From positions 62,001 through 126,000 of the forward strand of contig JADZAS010000011.1 in assembly GCA_020852515.1 (NCBI GenBank): DNA of 64,000 nucleotides. Reading direction: 5' to 3'. Below, one piece after another: positions 8,368 to 16,940 of this stretch (within the stretch, counting starts at the first letter, position 1; each line of letters starts with the position of its first letter). The position numbers were made by a program, and so were the translations under genes. Under the pieces are notes generated by a model. That model had not been told where the DNA came from and ran no database searches. It saw only the letters and a list, made by a program, of their open reading frames with translations. The stretch comes from Phycisphaerales bacterium. GTDB taxonomy: Bacteria; Planctomycetota; Phycisphaerae; Phycisphaerales; UBA5793.

Positions 8368-9734
8368 TGCGGGGCCGGCGCGCGGCGGCCGCGACTACGA
8401 TGTTGGCGATGCAGAAACCCGGCCGGGTCATTGTGAACACACCTCTGGCGCGCCTCGTGGCGCTGCTGCTGGCCCTGCTGGCTGCGCGGCAAGGCGCGGC
8501 GCGCCAGGGCGATGCGCCGCCGGGGGCAAACGCCGTCATCATCGAGCCGGGCGACGTGCGGCCGCGCGCGGGGCTGGCGTACACCATCAACCTGCCGCTG
8601 AGCGCCAACGAAGGAGACTACAGCGACGCCCTGCGGCGATCGAGCTGGGTGCTGCTGGAAGATTCCACCGCGCTCGGGCCAGCGCACGGGACGCACAAAG
8701 ACGTCGAAACCCTCGGCCGAGGCCGCTACTCGCACTGGAAGAACGCCCTGATCTTCTCGAGCTCCGACGGCAGCGACCCGCGCACCAACGGCAGGCACTA
8801 CGTGCTCATCAAGACCGCCGACGAGACGGGCCGGCGCGTGCACTTCTGTGCCCCGGGCGCCATGCTCATGGTGCGCCAGGGCGACCGGCTCTGGTGGCCG
8901 GATGGCGAGGCCTATGAGATGTTCGTGCCGCGCTGGGGAGCGCGCCGGCCGGAGGTGAACCCGCAGCGACCTCGCATTGAGGGCTCGATGCTCGTGTTCG
9001 ACGCGCCGGGCGAATACGGCCTGCGTGCGGCGGGCCGGGTGGCGCGCGTGCTCGTGCTCGACGATGACGCCGCAGTGCGGCCCCGGCAGATCGTCGGCTT
9101 CATCGCCGCCAACACCACCGGCGGGCGCGAGGATGAACTCACGGCCGAGGAGAGCGAAGCCAACTGGCCGCTGGTGCTGCGCCACCACTTCGACCGGCTG
9201 TTTCAGAGCGATGCAAGTCTTGACGTCGCGTGCGGCCGTGCGGCGCTGCTGGCCGAACTGCTCTGCCGGGCCGCAGGATTCGAGACGCGCTACTGCGGCT
9301 GGATCGGCGATGACCCGCGCTACGCGGCCCACGTGGGGCTCGAGATCTACAACGCGCAGCGCGGCCAGTGGGAGTACTACGACCCGCACTTCGGCGTCGC
9401 CGCCCGCAACCGCGCTGATGGACTGGGCCTGGCGCTGAGTCTGCAGCGGCTCTACGCCGGACGCGAAGCGGATGCGGTTGCCGTGCTGGTGGACAAGATG
9501 ACACCCGAGGGCCTCGCCGAGCAGTGGGCGTCGTACGGGGCCGCCGTGCAACTGTGGGGCGACCGATCGCGGAGCACCTCGACGGTGCTGCTCATGAATG
9601 ATGCCGTGCCGCCGACGATCGAGCCGGATGCATTTGCCGAGACGGAGTTCCTCTCGGCGTCGCGCGACCTGGCGACGTTTCGCGCCCGGTTCTACGGCCC
9701 CGCGATCGCGGCCGGCGGAGAGGACCAGCGCTGA
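8367..9734 (+). CDS. Transglutaminase-like protein with cluster module, probably exported
   Basis: About 455 aa. A hydrophobic stretch LARLVALLLALLA near residues 27-39 looks like a signal peptide or anchor. Residues about 68-150 carry a full copy of the module (LGRGRYSHW, FSSSDGSDPRTNGRHY). The C-terminal half fits the transglutaminase-like cysteine fold: Cys in LDVACGRAALLAELLCRAAG (about 289), His in AAHVGLEIYN (about 322) and Asp in WEYYDPHFG (about 339) match the Cys-His-Asp triad. The start could be GTG 8364, ATG 8367 (overlapping the previous stop), ATG 8400 or ATG 8409; the last two give a more ordinary signal peptide. Function may be peptide or amide cleavage or cross-linking outside the cytoplasm; no substrate can be named. 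Confidence 0.8.
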   Translation: MRGRRAAAATTMLAMQKPGRVIVNTPLARLVALLLALLAARQGAARQGDAPPGANAVIIEPGDVRPRAGLAYTINLPLSANEGDYSDALRRSSWVLLEDSTALGPAHGTHKDVETLGRGRYSHWKNALIFSSSDGSDPRTNGRHYVLIKTADETGRRVHFCAPGAMLMVRQGDRLWWPDGEAYEMFVPRWGARRPEVNPQRPRIEGSMLVFDAPGEYGLRAAGRVARVLVLDDDAAVRPRQIVGFIAANTTGGREDELTAEESEANWPLVLRHHFDRLFQSDASLDVACGRAALLAELLCRAAGFETRYCGWIGDDPRYAAHVGLEIYNAQRGQWEYYDPHFGVAARNRADGLGLALSLQRLYAGREADAVAVLVDKMTPEGLAEQWASYGAAVQLWGDRSRSTSTVLLMNDAVPPTIEPDAFAETEFLSASRDLATFRARFYGPAIAAGGEDQR

Positions 9735-9772
9735 GCCGCCCCGACCCGGCCGCGGCTAGGATCAGGCCATCA

Positions 9773-10684
9773 ATGACCGCCACCGATGTTTCGAGCCATT
9801 CCGTGCTGTCGTATTGCTTTGACGTGCTCAAGTCGATCGTGCTGCTGCCGCTGACCATCGCGGCCGTATTGCGCGACATTGCGCGCGACGTGCGGCGCTA
9901 CCGGCGGCTGCTGCTGGAGATGACCTGGCGCGAACTGGCCGACCCCTTTGCCGGGTCGTTCCTCGGCGTGACGTGGTCGGTGCTGCATCCGCTGCTGATG
10001 ATGGCGGTGTACGCGACGGTGTTCGCGATTATCTTTCGTGGATCGCCGGAAGCGAATGCGCACGGGTTCGACTTCACCATCCAGATGATCTCGGCGTATC
10101 TGCCGTGGATGGCGATGACCAACGCCGTGCTGGCCGGGTGCAGCGCCGTGCGCAACAAGGCGAACCTGGTCAAGCAGGTGGTCTTTCCGCTCGAGGTGCT
10201 GCCGATCAAGACGGTGCTCGCCAACCTCGTGCCCCAGGTGATCGGCACGATCTTCCTGTTCATCTACAGCCTGATCCGCTTCCACGAGGTGCCGTGGACG
10301 TGGGCGCTGTGGCCGGTGATGTTCGGCCTGGAGGTGCTGCTGCTGTGCGGGCTGGTGATGATGGTCTCGTCGATCGGGGTGTACCTGCGCGACCTCAAGG
10401 ATGTGCTGCAGGTGGCGTTCATGGTGCTCTTCTACGCCACCCCCGTACTCTACACCGAGAAGACGCTGCACCCGGACAACCCGACGGTGCTCAAGGTGAT
10501 CGACGGCCTGCTGACGTACAACCCGATGAGCCTGATCGTCCGGCCGTTCCGCGACATCTGCTTCTTCGGAGAGATCAGATACGGCTGGACCTGGCTGCTC
10601 TATCCAATCGTGGCGGTGCTGCTGCTGGTGATCGGGTACCGCACCTTCCGCAAGCTCAAGCCGCACTTCGGCAACGCGCTGTGA
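9773..10684 (+). CDS. wzm: ABC-2 type polysaccharide export permease
   Basis: This 303-aa protein is the membrane part of an ABC exporter of the Wzm/TagG/KpsM group, which moves lipid-linked polysaccharide across the inner membrane. It has a cytoplasmic N-terminus, the family block LLLEMTWRELADPFAGSFLG leading into WSVLHPLLMMAVYATVFAIIF, and about six hydrophobic segments. The typical GVYLRDLKDVLQVAFMVLFY loop and a conserved YNPMS near the C-terminus are visible. The start is ATG 9773. The matching ATPase is the product of 22598-24145, some 12 kb downstream in the same direction; in most such loci the two genes are adjacent. Confidence 0.93.
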   Translation: MTATDVSSHSVLSYCFDVLKSIVLLPLTIAAVLRDIARDVRRYRRLLLEMTWRELADPFAGSFLGVTWSVLHPLLMMAVYATVFAIIFRGSPEANAHGFDFTIQMISAYLPWMAMTNAVLAGCSAVRNKANLVKQVVFPLEVLPIKTVLANLVPQVIGTIFLFIYSLIRFHEVPWTWALWPVMFGLEVLLLCGLVMMVSSIGVYLRDLKDVLQVAFMVLFYATPVLYTEKTLHPDNPTVLKVIDGLLTYNPMSLIVRPFRDICFFGEIRYGWTWLLYPIVAVLLLVIGYRTFRKLKPHFGNAL

Positions 10685-10815
10685 GGCCTCCTCGCGGGCA
10701 GAGAGGGCCCCGCGCGGCTGATCCCGGCGGAAGCGGCGCTAGTATTAGCTGAATCCTGCCATCGCGGCCGAGGCCGCGCCGGGCCCGCGGCCCAACGATC
10801 CCCGGAGCATTGAAA

Positions 10816-12327
10816 ATGGCCTTTGCCGTCTCCCTTCCTGTGTTCGGCACCAGACCGCAGCAGCCGCTGCGCGTCGAGGCGGCGCAGAAAGAGTCCGGCC
10901 CGGCGATCCGGTCGATGCCCATCGACGCCGCCATGATCCGCCACGCCGGCGGCCACTGCTACAACGTCGATCTGCCGCTCAGCGCATTCGGCCCGGGCGA
11001 GGTCCCGGCCGGGGAGGTGCCCGGCTCGGTCGTGGAAAATGGCCGGCTGCTCGGCCCACCGGCCCAGTTGCATGATCTCATCCGCCTGCGCGGCGGCGGC
11101 CGTTACAGCCTGTGGAACTCGCAGACCAACAACGCCGTCACGCTGTTCTTCTCGAGCAGCGACAACACCGACCCGCGCAGCAACGGCCGGACCTACGGCG
11201 TCATCAATCAGCCCCTCTCGTTCGCCAACGACTGGAACCACTGGATGGCGCGGGGCTGGAAGAACCACTCGCGCGGGGCGTACTTCCTGCGGCGCGGCGG
11301 CGATCGCATCGCCCCGCCGCTCTACGCCAGCCTCGGCATCACCGATATCTGCAATCTCAAGTGCGGCATCTGCGGCTCGCAGAACATGCTCACGCCCGTC
11401 AACCGGCGGCACATGGATATCGGCATCTTCCGCAAGGTCGCCGACACGCTCTTTCCGCTGCTCGTCACCGTCGAACTCAACAGTCGCGGCGAACCCATGA
11501 TCCACCCGCAGTTCACCGAGATGCAGGAGATCATGCTCGACTACGACATCTTCACCCGCTACCAGACCAACGGCACGCAGTTCGTCGCGCGCAAGTTGGC
11601 GCTGCTGGCCAAGACGCGCGGCGACGTGTCCATCTCCATCGACGCCACGGGTGACCTGTTCGAGTACGCCCGGACCGGCGCCAAGTGGGAGCAGGTGGAC
11701 CAGGGAACGCGCAACCTGATGAAGGTCCGCGACCCGCAGCGACTCGGAGTCGGGCTGTATCCAACCCTCACTGCCAAGACCATCGAAGGCGCTGCGGCAC
11801 TGGTCGACTGGGCCGTGGAAATCGGCGTCGATCGCATCGACTTCCATGTCTACGAACCGATCGAAGCGGGAGTCGAGCGGGCGCCGTCGCAGCAGCAGCT
11901 CGATGCGCTCAAGCAGTACGCTTCGCGCATCGATGGCAAACGCCCGATCCAGATCGCCGTCGAGTTCGAGATCGTCAAGCCGGGGCAGTTGCCGCCCGTC
12001 GATCGGCCGCTGCAGATGCGTTACGAGAACATTCCACGGCCGCTGGGCGCGGCGTCGGCGCATCCGGAGTACACGTGCATGGCGCCGATGCAGAACGTCG
12101 AGATCGACCTCGATGGCTGCGTGTGCGTCTGCTGCCGCACGCAGGATCGAAAACTGGGCAACGCGATGAGCGTGGAGGCGTTCGCCGACTGCTGGTTCGG
12201 CGGCGAGTACGAGGCGATCCGCGCTTCGCTGCGCCGCGACAGCCTCACGCCCCCGATCATCGACACCTGCCGCGGCTGCGTGAAGCACTACACGGCGGGC
12301 AGCGGGATTGTGGAGTTTGGATCGTGA
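10816..12327 (+). CDS. Radical SAM/SPASM enzyme fused to cluster module
   Basis: 503 aa. Residues about 46-130 are a clear copy of the module (GGGRYSLW, FFSSSDNTDPRSNGRTY). A radical SAM core follows, with the cluster-binding CNLKCGIC (C179, C183, C186 in a CxxxCxxC spacing), ELNSRGEPMIHP and SISIDATGDLFEY. The C-terminus has cysteine groups in EYTCMAPMQNVEIDLDG, VCVCCRTQDRKLGN and IDTCRGCVKHY, as in SPASM domains that hold extra iron-sulfur clusters. The start is ATG 10816, with GGAG eight bases upstream; an upstream TTG at 10810 is less likely. Its stop overlaps the next GTG. Reaction unknown; similar enzymes act on sugars or peptides. Confidence 0.86.
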   Translation: MAFAVSLPVFGTRPQQPLRVEAAQKESGPAIRSMPIDAAMIRHAGGHCYNVDLPLSAFGPGEVPAGEVPGSVVENGRLLGPPAQLHDLIRLRGGGRYSLWNSQTNNAVTLFFSSSDNTDPRSNGRTYGVINQPLSFANDWNHWMARGWKNHSRGAYFLRRGGDRIAPPLYASLGITDICNLKCGICGSQNMLTPVNRRHMDIGIFRKVADTLFPLLVTVELNSRGEPMIHPQFTEMQEIMLDYDIFTRYQTNGTQFVARKLALLAKTRGDVSISIDATGDLFEYARTGAKWEQVDQGTRNLMKVRDPQRLGVGLYPTLTAKTIEGAAALVDWAVEIGVDRIDFHVYEPIEAGVERAPSQQQLDALKQYASRIDGKRPIQIAVEFEIVKPGQLPPVDRPLQMRYENIPRPLGAASAHPEYTCMAPMQNVEIDLDGCVCVCCRTQDRKLGNAMSVEAFADCWFGGEYEAIRASLRRDSLTPPIIDTCRGCVKHYTAGSGIVEFGS

Positions 12328-12791
12328 GCAGCGCTTCGGCCACCATCTCAGAACCCGTCGACGGCGCGGCACAGCCCGTCGAGGCGGCGCGACCTGGGTT
12401 CGTGTATTACATCATCGCCGCGGCGGGATGCACGGCGTACAGCATCTGCCAGCTCGCCGCCGGACGCATGGATCCTCAGGTCAATGCCGGCAAGATGGTG
12501 CGCGGGATCTTCAGGCGGCATGTGCGCGGCCGGCTCGAACCGATCCATCATGAGACCGGGCACTGCTACACGTGTTCGGTCCCCAAGGGATTGGTGTCGG
12601 ATGCCGAAGCCGTGTCGCGACTGATCATCTACGAAGACGGCGTGCCCATCGGCCCGGCCCACGCTTCGCACAACGACGTTCGGGCGCACGGCGGCGGGCG
12701 GTATTCGCACTGGAGCGGCTGGCTGTACTTCTCGACGCCGGACAACAGCGATCCGCGAAGTAACGGGCGGCTGTACACATACAGAGACTGA
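12324..12791 (+). CDS. Small membrane-anchored protein consisting mainly of the cluster module
   Basis: 155 aa, starting at GTG 12324, which overlaps the stop of the radical SAM gene (GTGA). A short Pro/Ala-rich head is followed by one hydrophobic segment (FVYYIIAAAGCTAYSICQLA, about 26-45). Residues about 78-155 are the module and nothing else: HCYTC, IIYEDGVPIGPAH, GGGRYSHW, LYFSTPDNSDPRSNGRLY. The protein ends four residues after the last motif, so the module can stand alone. The anchored form suggests that the module works at the membrane, perhaps binding the glycan or docking the larger module-bearing enzymes; that is inference. The longer frame starting at 11685 overlaps the radical SAM gene and is not real upstream of 12324. 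Confidence 0.8.
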   Translation: MSSASATISEPVDGAAQPVEAARPGFVYYIIAAAGCTAYSICQLAAGRMDPQVNAGKMVRGIFRRHVRGRLEPIHHETGHCYTCSVPKGLVSDAEAVSRLIIYEDGVPIGPAHASHNDVRAHGGGRYSHWSGWLYFSTPDNSDPRSNGRLYTYRD

Positions 12792-12839
12792 AGCGGGCTG
12801 TCGCCGGCGACTCGCAAACTGTGGGGGTAAGACACTCGA

Positions 12840-14717
12840 ATGTGCGGCATCGCGGGATGTGTTGATTTGAACGGGCGCCTCGGACCGCAGCGCCTGCGAG
12901 CGCTGGTCGAGGCGATGAACCAGACGATGGTGCATCGCGGGCCCGACGACGCGGGGGTGTGGGTGGACCCGACCGGCCGCTGCGCGCTGGCCCAGCGGCG
13001 GCTGTCGATCGTCGATCTCTCCCCGCTCGGGCATCAGCCGATGGTCGATGACACCGGCCAGATCGGCCTGACGTTCAACGGCGAGATCTACAACTTCCGC
13101 GAACTGCGGCGGCGCCTGGAATCGCAGGGCCGCCGGTTCAGAAGCCAGTGCGATGCCGAGGTGCTTGTGCACCTGCTCGCCGAGCAGCATGAAGACCGGC
13201 TCGATGCGCTGCGCGGGATGTACGCACTCGCAATCTGGAACGCCCGGCAGCGTCGGCTCATGCTCGCGCGCGATCCCTTGGGCAAGAAGCCGCTCTACAT
13301 CGCGCGCGGCCGGGGGTGGTTCGCGTTCGCCTCAGAACTGCGCGCTCTGGAAGTCATAGACGATCTGGACCGGACCGTGAGCCCTGAAGCGCTCGCGGAC
13401 TACCTGCTGCTGCAGTACTTTCACGCCCCGCGCACCATCTATCGCGGCGTCGAGAAACTCGAGCCCGGCTGCTGGATGCTGCTCGATGATCAGGGGCGCG
13501 AGCGCTCCGGCCGGCACTTCTGCTTCGACGCCGGCTCCGGCGAACCCGGCGTGCAACTTGCCGGCCGCTATGAAGATCGCGTTGAGCAGCTCGATGCGCT
13601 GCTCACCCAGGCCGTGCAGCGCCGGCTCATGTCCGATGTGCCGCTGGGCGCATTTCTATCGGGCGGGATCGACTCGGCGCTGGTGGTGAGTCGCATGCGC
13701 CGCCTTGGCGTGCACACAAAGACCTACTCCGTCGGCTTTGCCGATTCGCCTGATTCCGAACACGTGCAGGCGCGCGAGATCGCCGCGCATCTCGGCTGCG
13801 AGCATCATGACATCGTGCTCAAGCCCGATGCGATCGAACTGGCGCCGATGATCGCGGCGAGTCTGGATGAACCCAACGGCGATTCGAGTTGCCTGCCGAC
13901 ATACTTGCTCAGCGAGTTCACCAGGCGCTATGTGACGGTCGCTCTTTCGGGAGACGGCGGCGATGAGATGTTCGGCGGCTACGGCCGGTACTTCGACACG
14001 CTCGCCGACGTCGCCGGGCGAGGCGGCGCGAAGGCATCCGATCTCTACCTCGGCCCGCGGCTGACGATCTTTCAGCCGCCCGATCTCGTGCGGTTTCTGG
14101 GCGAGGTTCCCGCCGCGACGCGGGCCGGCATCGACGCGTGGTCGGCAGACCTCGACCGGGCAGATCGGCCGCTGATCCACCGCATGCGCAATATGGATGT
14201 GCAAACGTACCTGCCCGGGGCGGTGCTGGCGAAGGTCGATCGGATGAGCATGCGGCACTCGCTGGAGGTGCGCTGCCCGCTTCTCGATTTCGACGTGGCC
14301 CGATTCGCGGCGGCGCTGGGTGAGGACGATCTGGTGACCGAGGCGCCGGGCGGCTGGAGCGGCAAGCGGATTCTCAAGGACCTGCTCACGCGCGAATTGC
14401 CGGCCGAGTGGGTGCACCGCCGCAAGAAAGGCTTCGGCCTGCCGTCGAACTTCTGGGATGGCCCGGCGCTGCGGACCTTTGCCCACGAGGTACTGGCCGG
14501 GCCGGATACGTGCCTGGCCGACTGGCTGGACCACGGCCAACTGAAGGCGTGGCTGATGGAGCAGGAGAATCCGCAGTGCTTCTCGATCTACCGCCTCTGG
14601 CCGGTTCTGATGCTTGAACTGTGGCTTCGGGGCGCGCGGGAGGGGCGAGGCCCGGCTCCTGAGCCGCTGGTGGCGGCGGGCGCGCGGCGCGGGGCCGCGA
14701 CGGCTGCGGGCTCCTGA
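12840..14717 (+). CDS. asnB: Asparagine synthase (glutamine-hydrolysing) family amidotransferase
   Basis: 625 aa. The N-terminus MCGIAGCVDL leaves Cys2 as the glutaminase nucleophile after removal of Met; HRGPDDAG and FNGEIYNF belong to the same domain. The synthase domain has the pyrophosphate loop AFLSGGIDSALV (about 268-279) and LSGDGGDEMFGGYGRY. Such enzymes either make asparagine or transfer amide nitrogen to other carboxylates. In a glycan cluster a role in amidating a uronic acid is possible, as for several asnB paralogues in O-antigen loci, but the sequence alone cannot decide. The 48-base gap to the previous gene and same strand place it in the cluster operon. Confidence 0.92.
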   Translation: MCGIAGCVDLNGRLGPQRLRALVEAMNQTMVHRGPDDAGVWVDPTGRCALAQRRLSIVDLSPLGHQPMVDDTGQIGLTFNGEIYNFRELRRRLESQGRRFRSQCDAEVLVHLLAEQHEDRLDALRGMYALAIWNARQRRLMLARDPLGKKPLYIARGRGWFAFASELRALEVIDDLDRTVSPEALADYLLLQYFHAPRTIYRGVEKLEPGCWMLLDDQGRERSGRHFCFDAGSGEPGVQLAGRYEDRVEQLDALLTQAVQRRLMSDVPLGAFLSGGIDSALVVSRMRRLGVHTKTYSVGFADSPDSEHVQAREIAAHLGCEHHDIVLKPDAIELAPMIAASLDEPNGDSSCLPTYLLSEFTRRYVTVALSGDGGDEMFGGYGRYFDTLADVAGRGGAKASDLYLGPRLTIFQPPDLVRFLGEVPAATRAGIDAWSADLDRADRPLIHRMRNMDVQTYLPGAVLAKVDRMSMRHSLEVRCPLLDFDVARFAAALGEDDLVTEAPGGWSGKRILKDLLTRELPAEWVHRRKKGFGLPSNFWDGPALRTFAHEVLAGPDTCLADWLDHGQLKAWLMEQENPQCFSIYRLWPVLMLELWLRGAREGRGPAPEPLVAAGARRGAATAAGS

Positions 14718-14819
14718 GAGCGCGGGCGGCCTGTTCCGGCGAAAGGGCTGTTGACTCATTGCTCGCCGAACCCTTCAATTCGGCGGGGAAACGCGGTTGC
14801 ATCCGCTAAGGAAGCCCAC

Positions 14820-16940
14820 ATGCCTGCTCGGCTAGACAATGCCGCAGCGGCTCGGAGCGTGATCAGTCGGGCGGAGCAATTCGTCGCGCGCTGGCCAGGC
14901 GGCTACGGGCGAACGCTGTGGCAACGTGTCGCCATCATCCAGGACGAACCGGCCGACCTCGCACTCGGCCTCTGGTTTGCCTGCGCGGGCGCCCAGGTGC
15001 AGTTGTGCTGCCCCGACGCCTCGCCCTGGGTGCGGGAGCGCGATGACGGCCTGATGCCGATCCTGCTCGACGAAATCGCCCGCCGCGAGCCGCGCCTGCT
15101 CACGCAGCCGCTCGAAGGCCTGCAGCACAACAATTACCACCGGCGCTGGGGATTTGCGTATCTGCAGGGACGCGACGCCGAACTCGCCGAGCAGTTGACC
15201 GGCCCGGTCGAGGTCGTGCTCTTTGACGGCCTGGATCGGCTGTCGGGCGACCCGCGGGAAATGTTGAAGCGAATCCATGAGCGGACGCAGTGGAGTTCAT
15301 CAATCGAGATCCTCCCGCGGACCGGCGAGAGCGATATTGACGCCAGACTCGACGCCATCCGGCAGGCGGCCCTTGAGGTCGGCTTCGGCTGCACGGGTGT
15401 GGATGGCGAGAGGGGTGCGGGACTGAGCCTGGTCCGCCTCGGCTCGCCGATGTCGGATCATCCGGTGCTGGACGATCCGACCATCATGGCCCACTGCTTT
15501 GCGCGCCTCGATGTCGCCGCGGCGCTGGCGAAGAACCGCACCATCCTCGACGCCGGCGGCTGGGCGGGCCTGGGAGCCGAGCGCTACCTGAAAGCCGGCG
15601 CCAAGCGCGTGGTCAATCTCGACATCTCCACCGAAGCGCTCGAACTCGGACGGCAGCGGCTGGGCGACGATGATCGCGTCGAATTCGTCCAGTGGGATTT
15701 GAACCAGTCGCCCCTGCCGTTCGAGGAAGCTTCGTTCGACCTCGTCGTCTGCCTCGAGGCGCTCGAGCACATTACGCAGCAGCGGCAGGCGGTGGCGGAG
15801 TTTGAGCGCGTGCTCAAACCCGGCGGGCTGCTGCTGGTGTCGGTGCCGGATCAGGATTGCGAAGAAACCTGGGCGCGACTGAACCAGCACGACAACGCTT
15901 TTCACCTGCACGTGCCGACGCGTGGCGAATTCGAGGCGTTGCTGGCGCGCTTCGAGTCCATCCGCTGGCTGCGGCAGGCCGATGTCACCGGTTCGATCGT
16001 GCTGGAAGATTCCGACGCCGCCCCGACGAACGGGCGCTTCGAGATCGTGCCGCAGTGGAGCGCTCGGCAGGCGCAGCCGCAGGTGATCATGGCGCTGTGC
16101 GCCAAGCAGGCCGGCGCATCGCGCAAGGCCCGGCGCGCGCCCAGGGTCCCCGCGTCGGACCTGCGCGTCTATGGGAGCCAGAGCGATCGCATTGTGCAGA
16201 TGCGCATCGACGAGGCAACGCTCGACGCCTCGGTCCGCAAAGAGCGACTGGAATGGTGGTCGAGGGCCAACGCGCTGGAGGCGAAACTCCGCGGCGTTAC
16301 CGCCGATCTGGAAGCGGCTCGCAGCGAGACGCGGCAGTGGCGCGATCGCGTGCAGACGGATGAGAAGGTCGCCGCCCTCGAGGCGCGATTCGACGCCACG
16401 CACAAGGCGATCGAGTCGATCGCCGCCGAACTGGCGCAGTCGCGGGCCCAGCGCGAGCAGGAGAGCCGGCGCTGGCAGAGCGAGATCCACCACCACGCCA
16501 ACGTGCTCAACGAAGCCCAGCGCCAGCGCTTTCAGGCGAGCACCGAACTCGAAAAAGTCCAGCGCCAGGCGAATGAACAGTCAGCGCAGGTGGCGCGGCT
16601 CACCAGCGAACTGGCCGCAGCCGCGGCGCGCAATGTGGAACTCGCGGCCCAACTGGAGGCAGCTCGCGAGTCGGCCCGCAAGGAGCTGGCCCAGGAGCGG
16701 GCGCGGCGCGAGGCCGATGCGGCGACGCATGCCGAACTGGCCGCCGCCGTCAAAGCGCTGACGACCCGGCTCGACGATGACCGGCGCACGCTGCTTCAAC
16801 GGGTCGAAGCGCTGCTGGCGCAATCGCTCGAAGTTGTGGACCGCCGGTGCCTCACCGTCGAAGGAAAGGTCTACGATCTGCAGGACGATCTGGATCGCCC
16901 TGCCGTGAGTCCCCACCGCAACGGGAGTCCCTCCTCGTGA
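14820..16940 (+). CDS. SAM methyltransferase with long C-terminal coiled coil
   Basis: 706 aa from ATG 14820 (AAGGA seven bases upstream; an in-frame start at 14751 lacks one). Residues 1-235 are an unrecognised N-terminal region. A class I methyltransferase domain occupies about 238-380: TILDAGGWAGLGAERYLKAG, VVNLDIS, FVQWDLNQSPLPFEEASFDL and CLEALEHI. Residues about 470-690 are strongly helical and rich in Glu, Arg, Gln and Ala, as in a coiled coil. A methyltransferase joined to a coiled coil beside an ABC exporter recalls WbdD, which caps and measures O-antigen chains in E. coli O9a; no kinase domain is evident here. The stop overlaps the next GTG. Confidence 0.85.
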   Translation: MPARLDNAAAARSVISRAEQFVARWPGGYGRTLWQRVAIIQDEPADLALGLWFACAGAQVQLCCPDASPWVRERDDGLMPILLDEIARREPRLLTQPLEGLQHNNYHRRWGFAYLQGRDAELAEQLTGPVEVVLFDGLDRLSGDPREMLKRIHERTQWSSSIEILPRTGESDIDARLDAIRQAALEVGFGCTGVDGERGAGLSLVRLGSPMSDHPVLDDPTIMAHCFARLDVAAALAKNRTILDAGGWAGLGAERYLKAGAKRVVNLDISTEALELGRQRLGDDDRVEFVQWDLNQSPLPFEEASFDLVVCLEALEHITQQRQAVAEFERVLKPGGLLLVSVPDQDCEETWARLNQHDNAFHLHVPTRGEFEALLARFESIRWLRQADVTGSIVLEDSDAAPTNGRFEIVPQWSARQAQPQVIMALCAKQAGASRKARRAPRVPASDLRVYGSQSDRIVQMRIDEATLDASVRKERLEWWSRANALEAKLRGVTADLEAARSETRQWRDRVQTDEKVAALEARFDATHKAIESIAAELAQSRAQREQESRRWQSEIHHHANVLNEAQRQRFQASTELEKVQRQANEQSAQVARLTSELAAAAARNVELAAQLEAARESARKELAQERARREADAATHAELAAAVKALTTRLDDDRRTLLQRVEALLAQSLEVVDRRCLTVEGKVYDLQDDLDRPAVSPHRNGSPSS

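Noticed and set aside
10763-10778. GC-rich hairpin between wzm and the radical SAM gene as a terminator
   Set aside because: Seven-base stem with a two-base loop and no T-run; the genes appear to be one transcript.
15300-16496. 398-codon open frame on the minus strand
   Set aside because: Antisense to the methyltransferase/coiled-coil gene, no motif.
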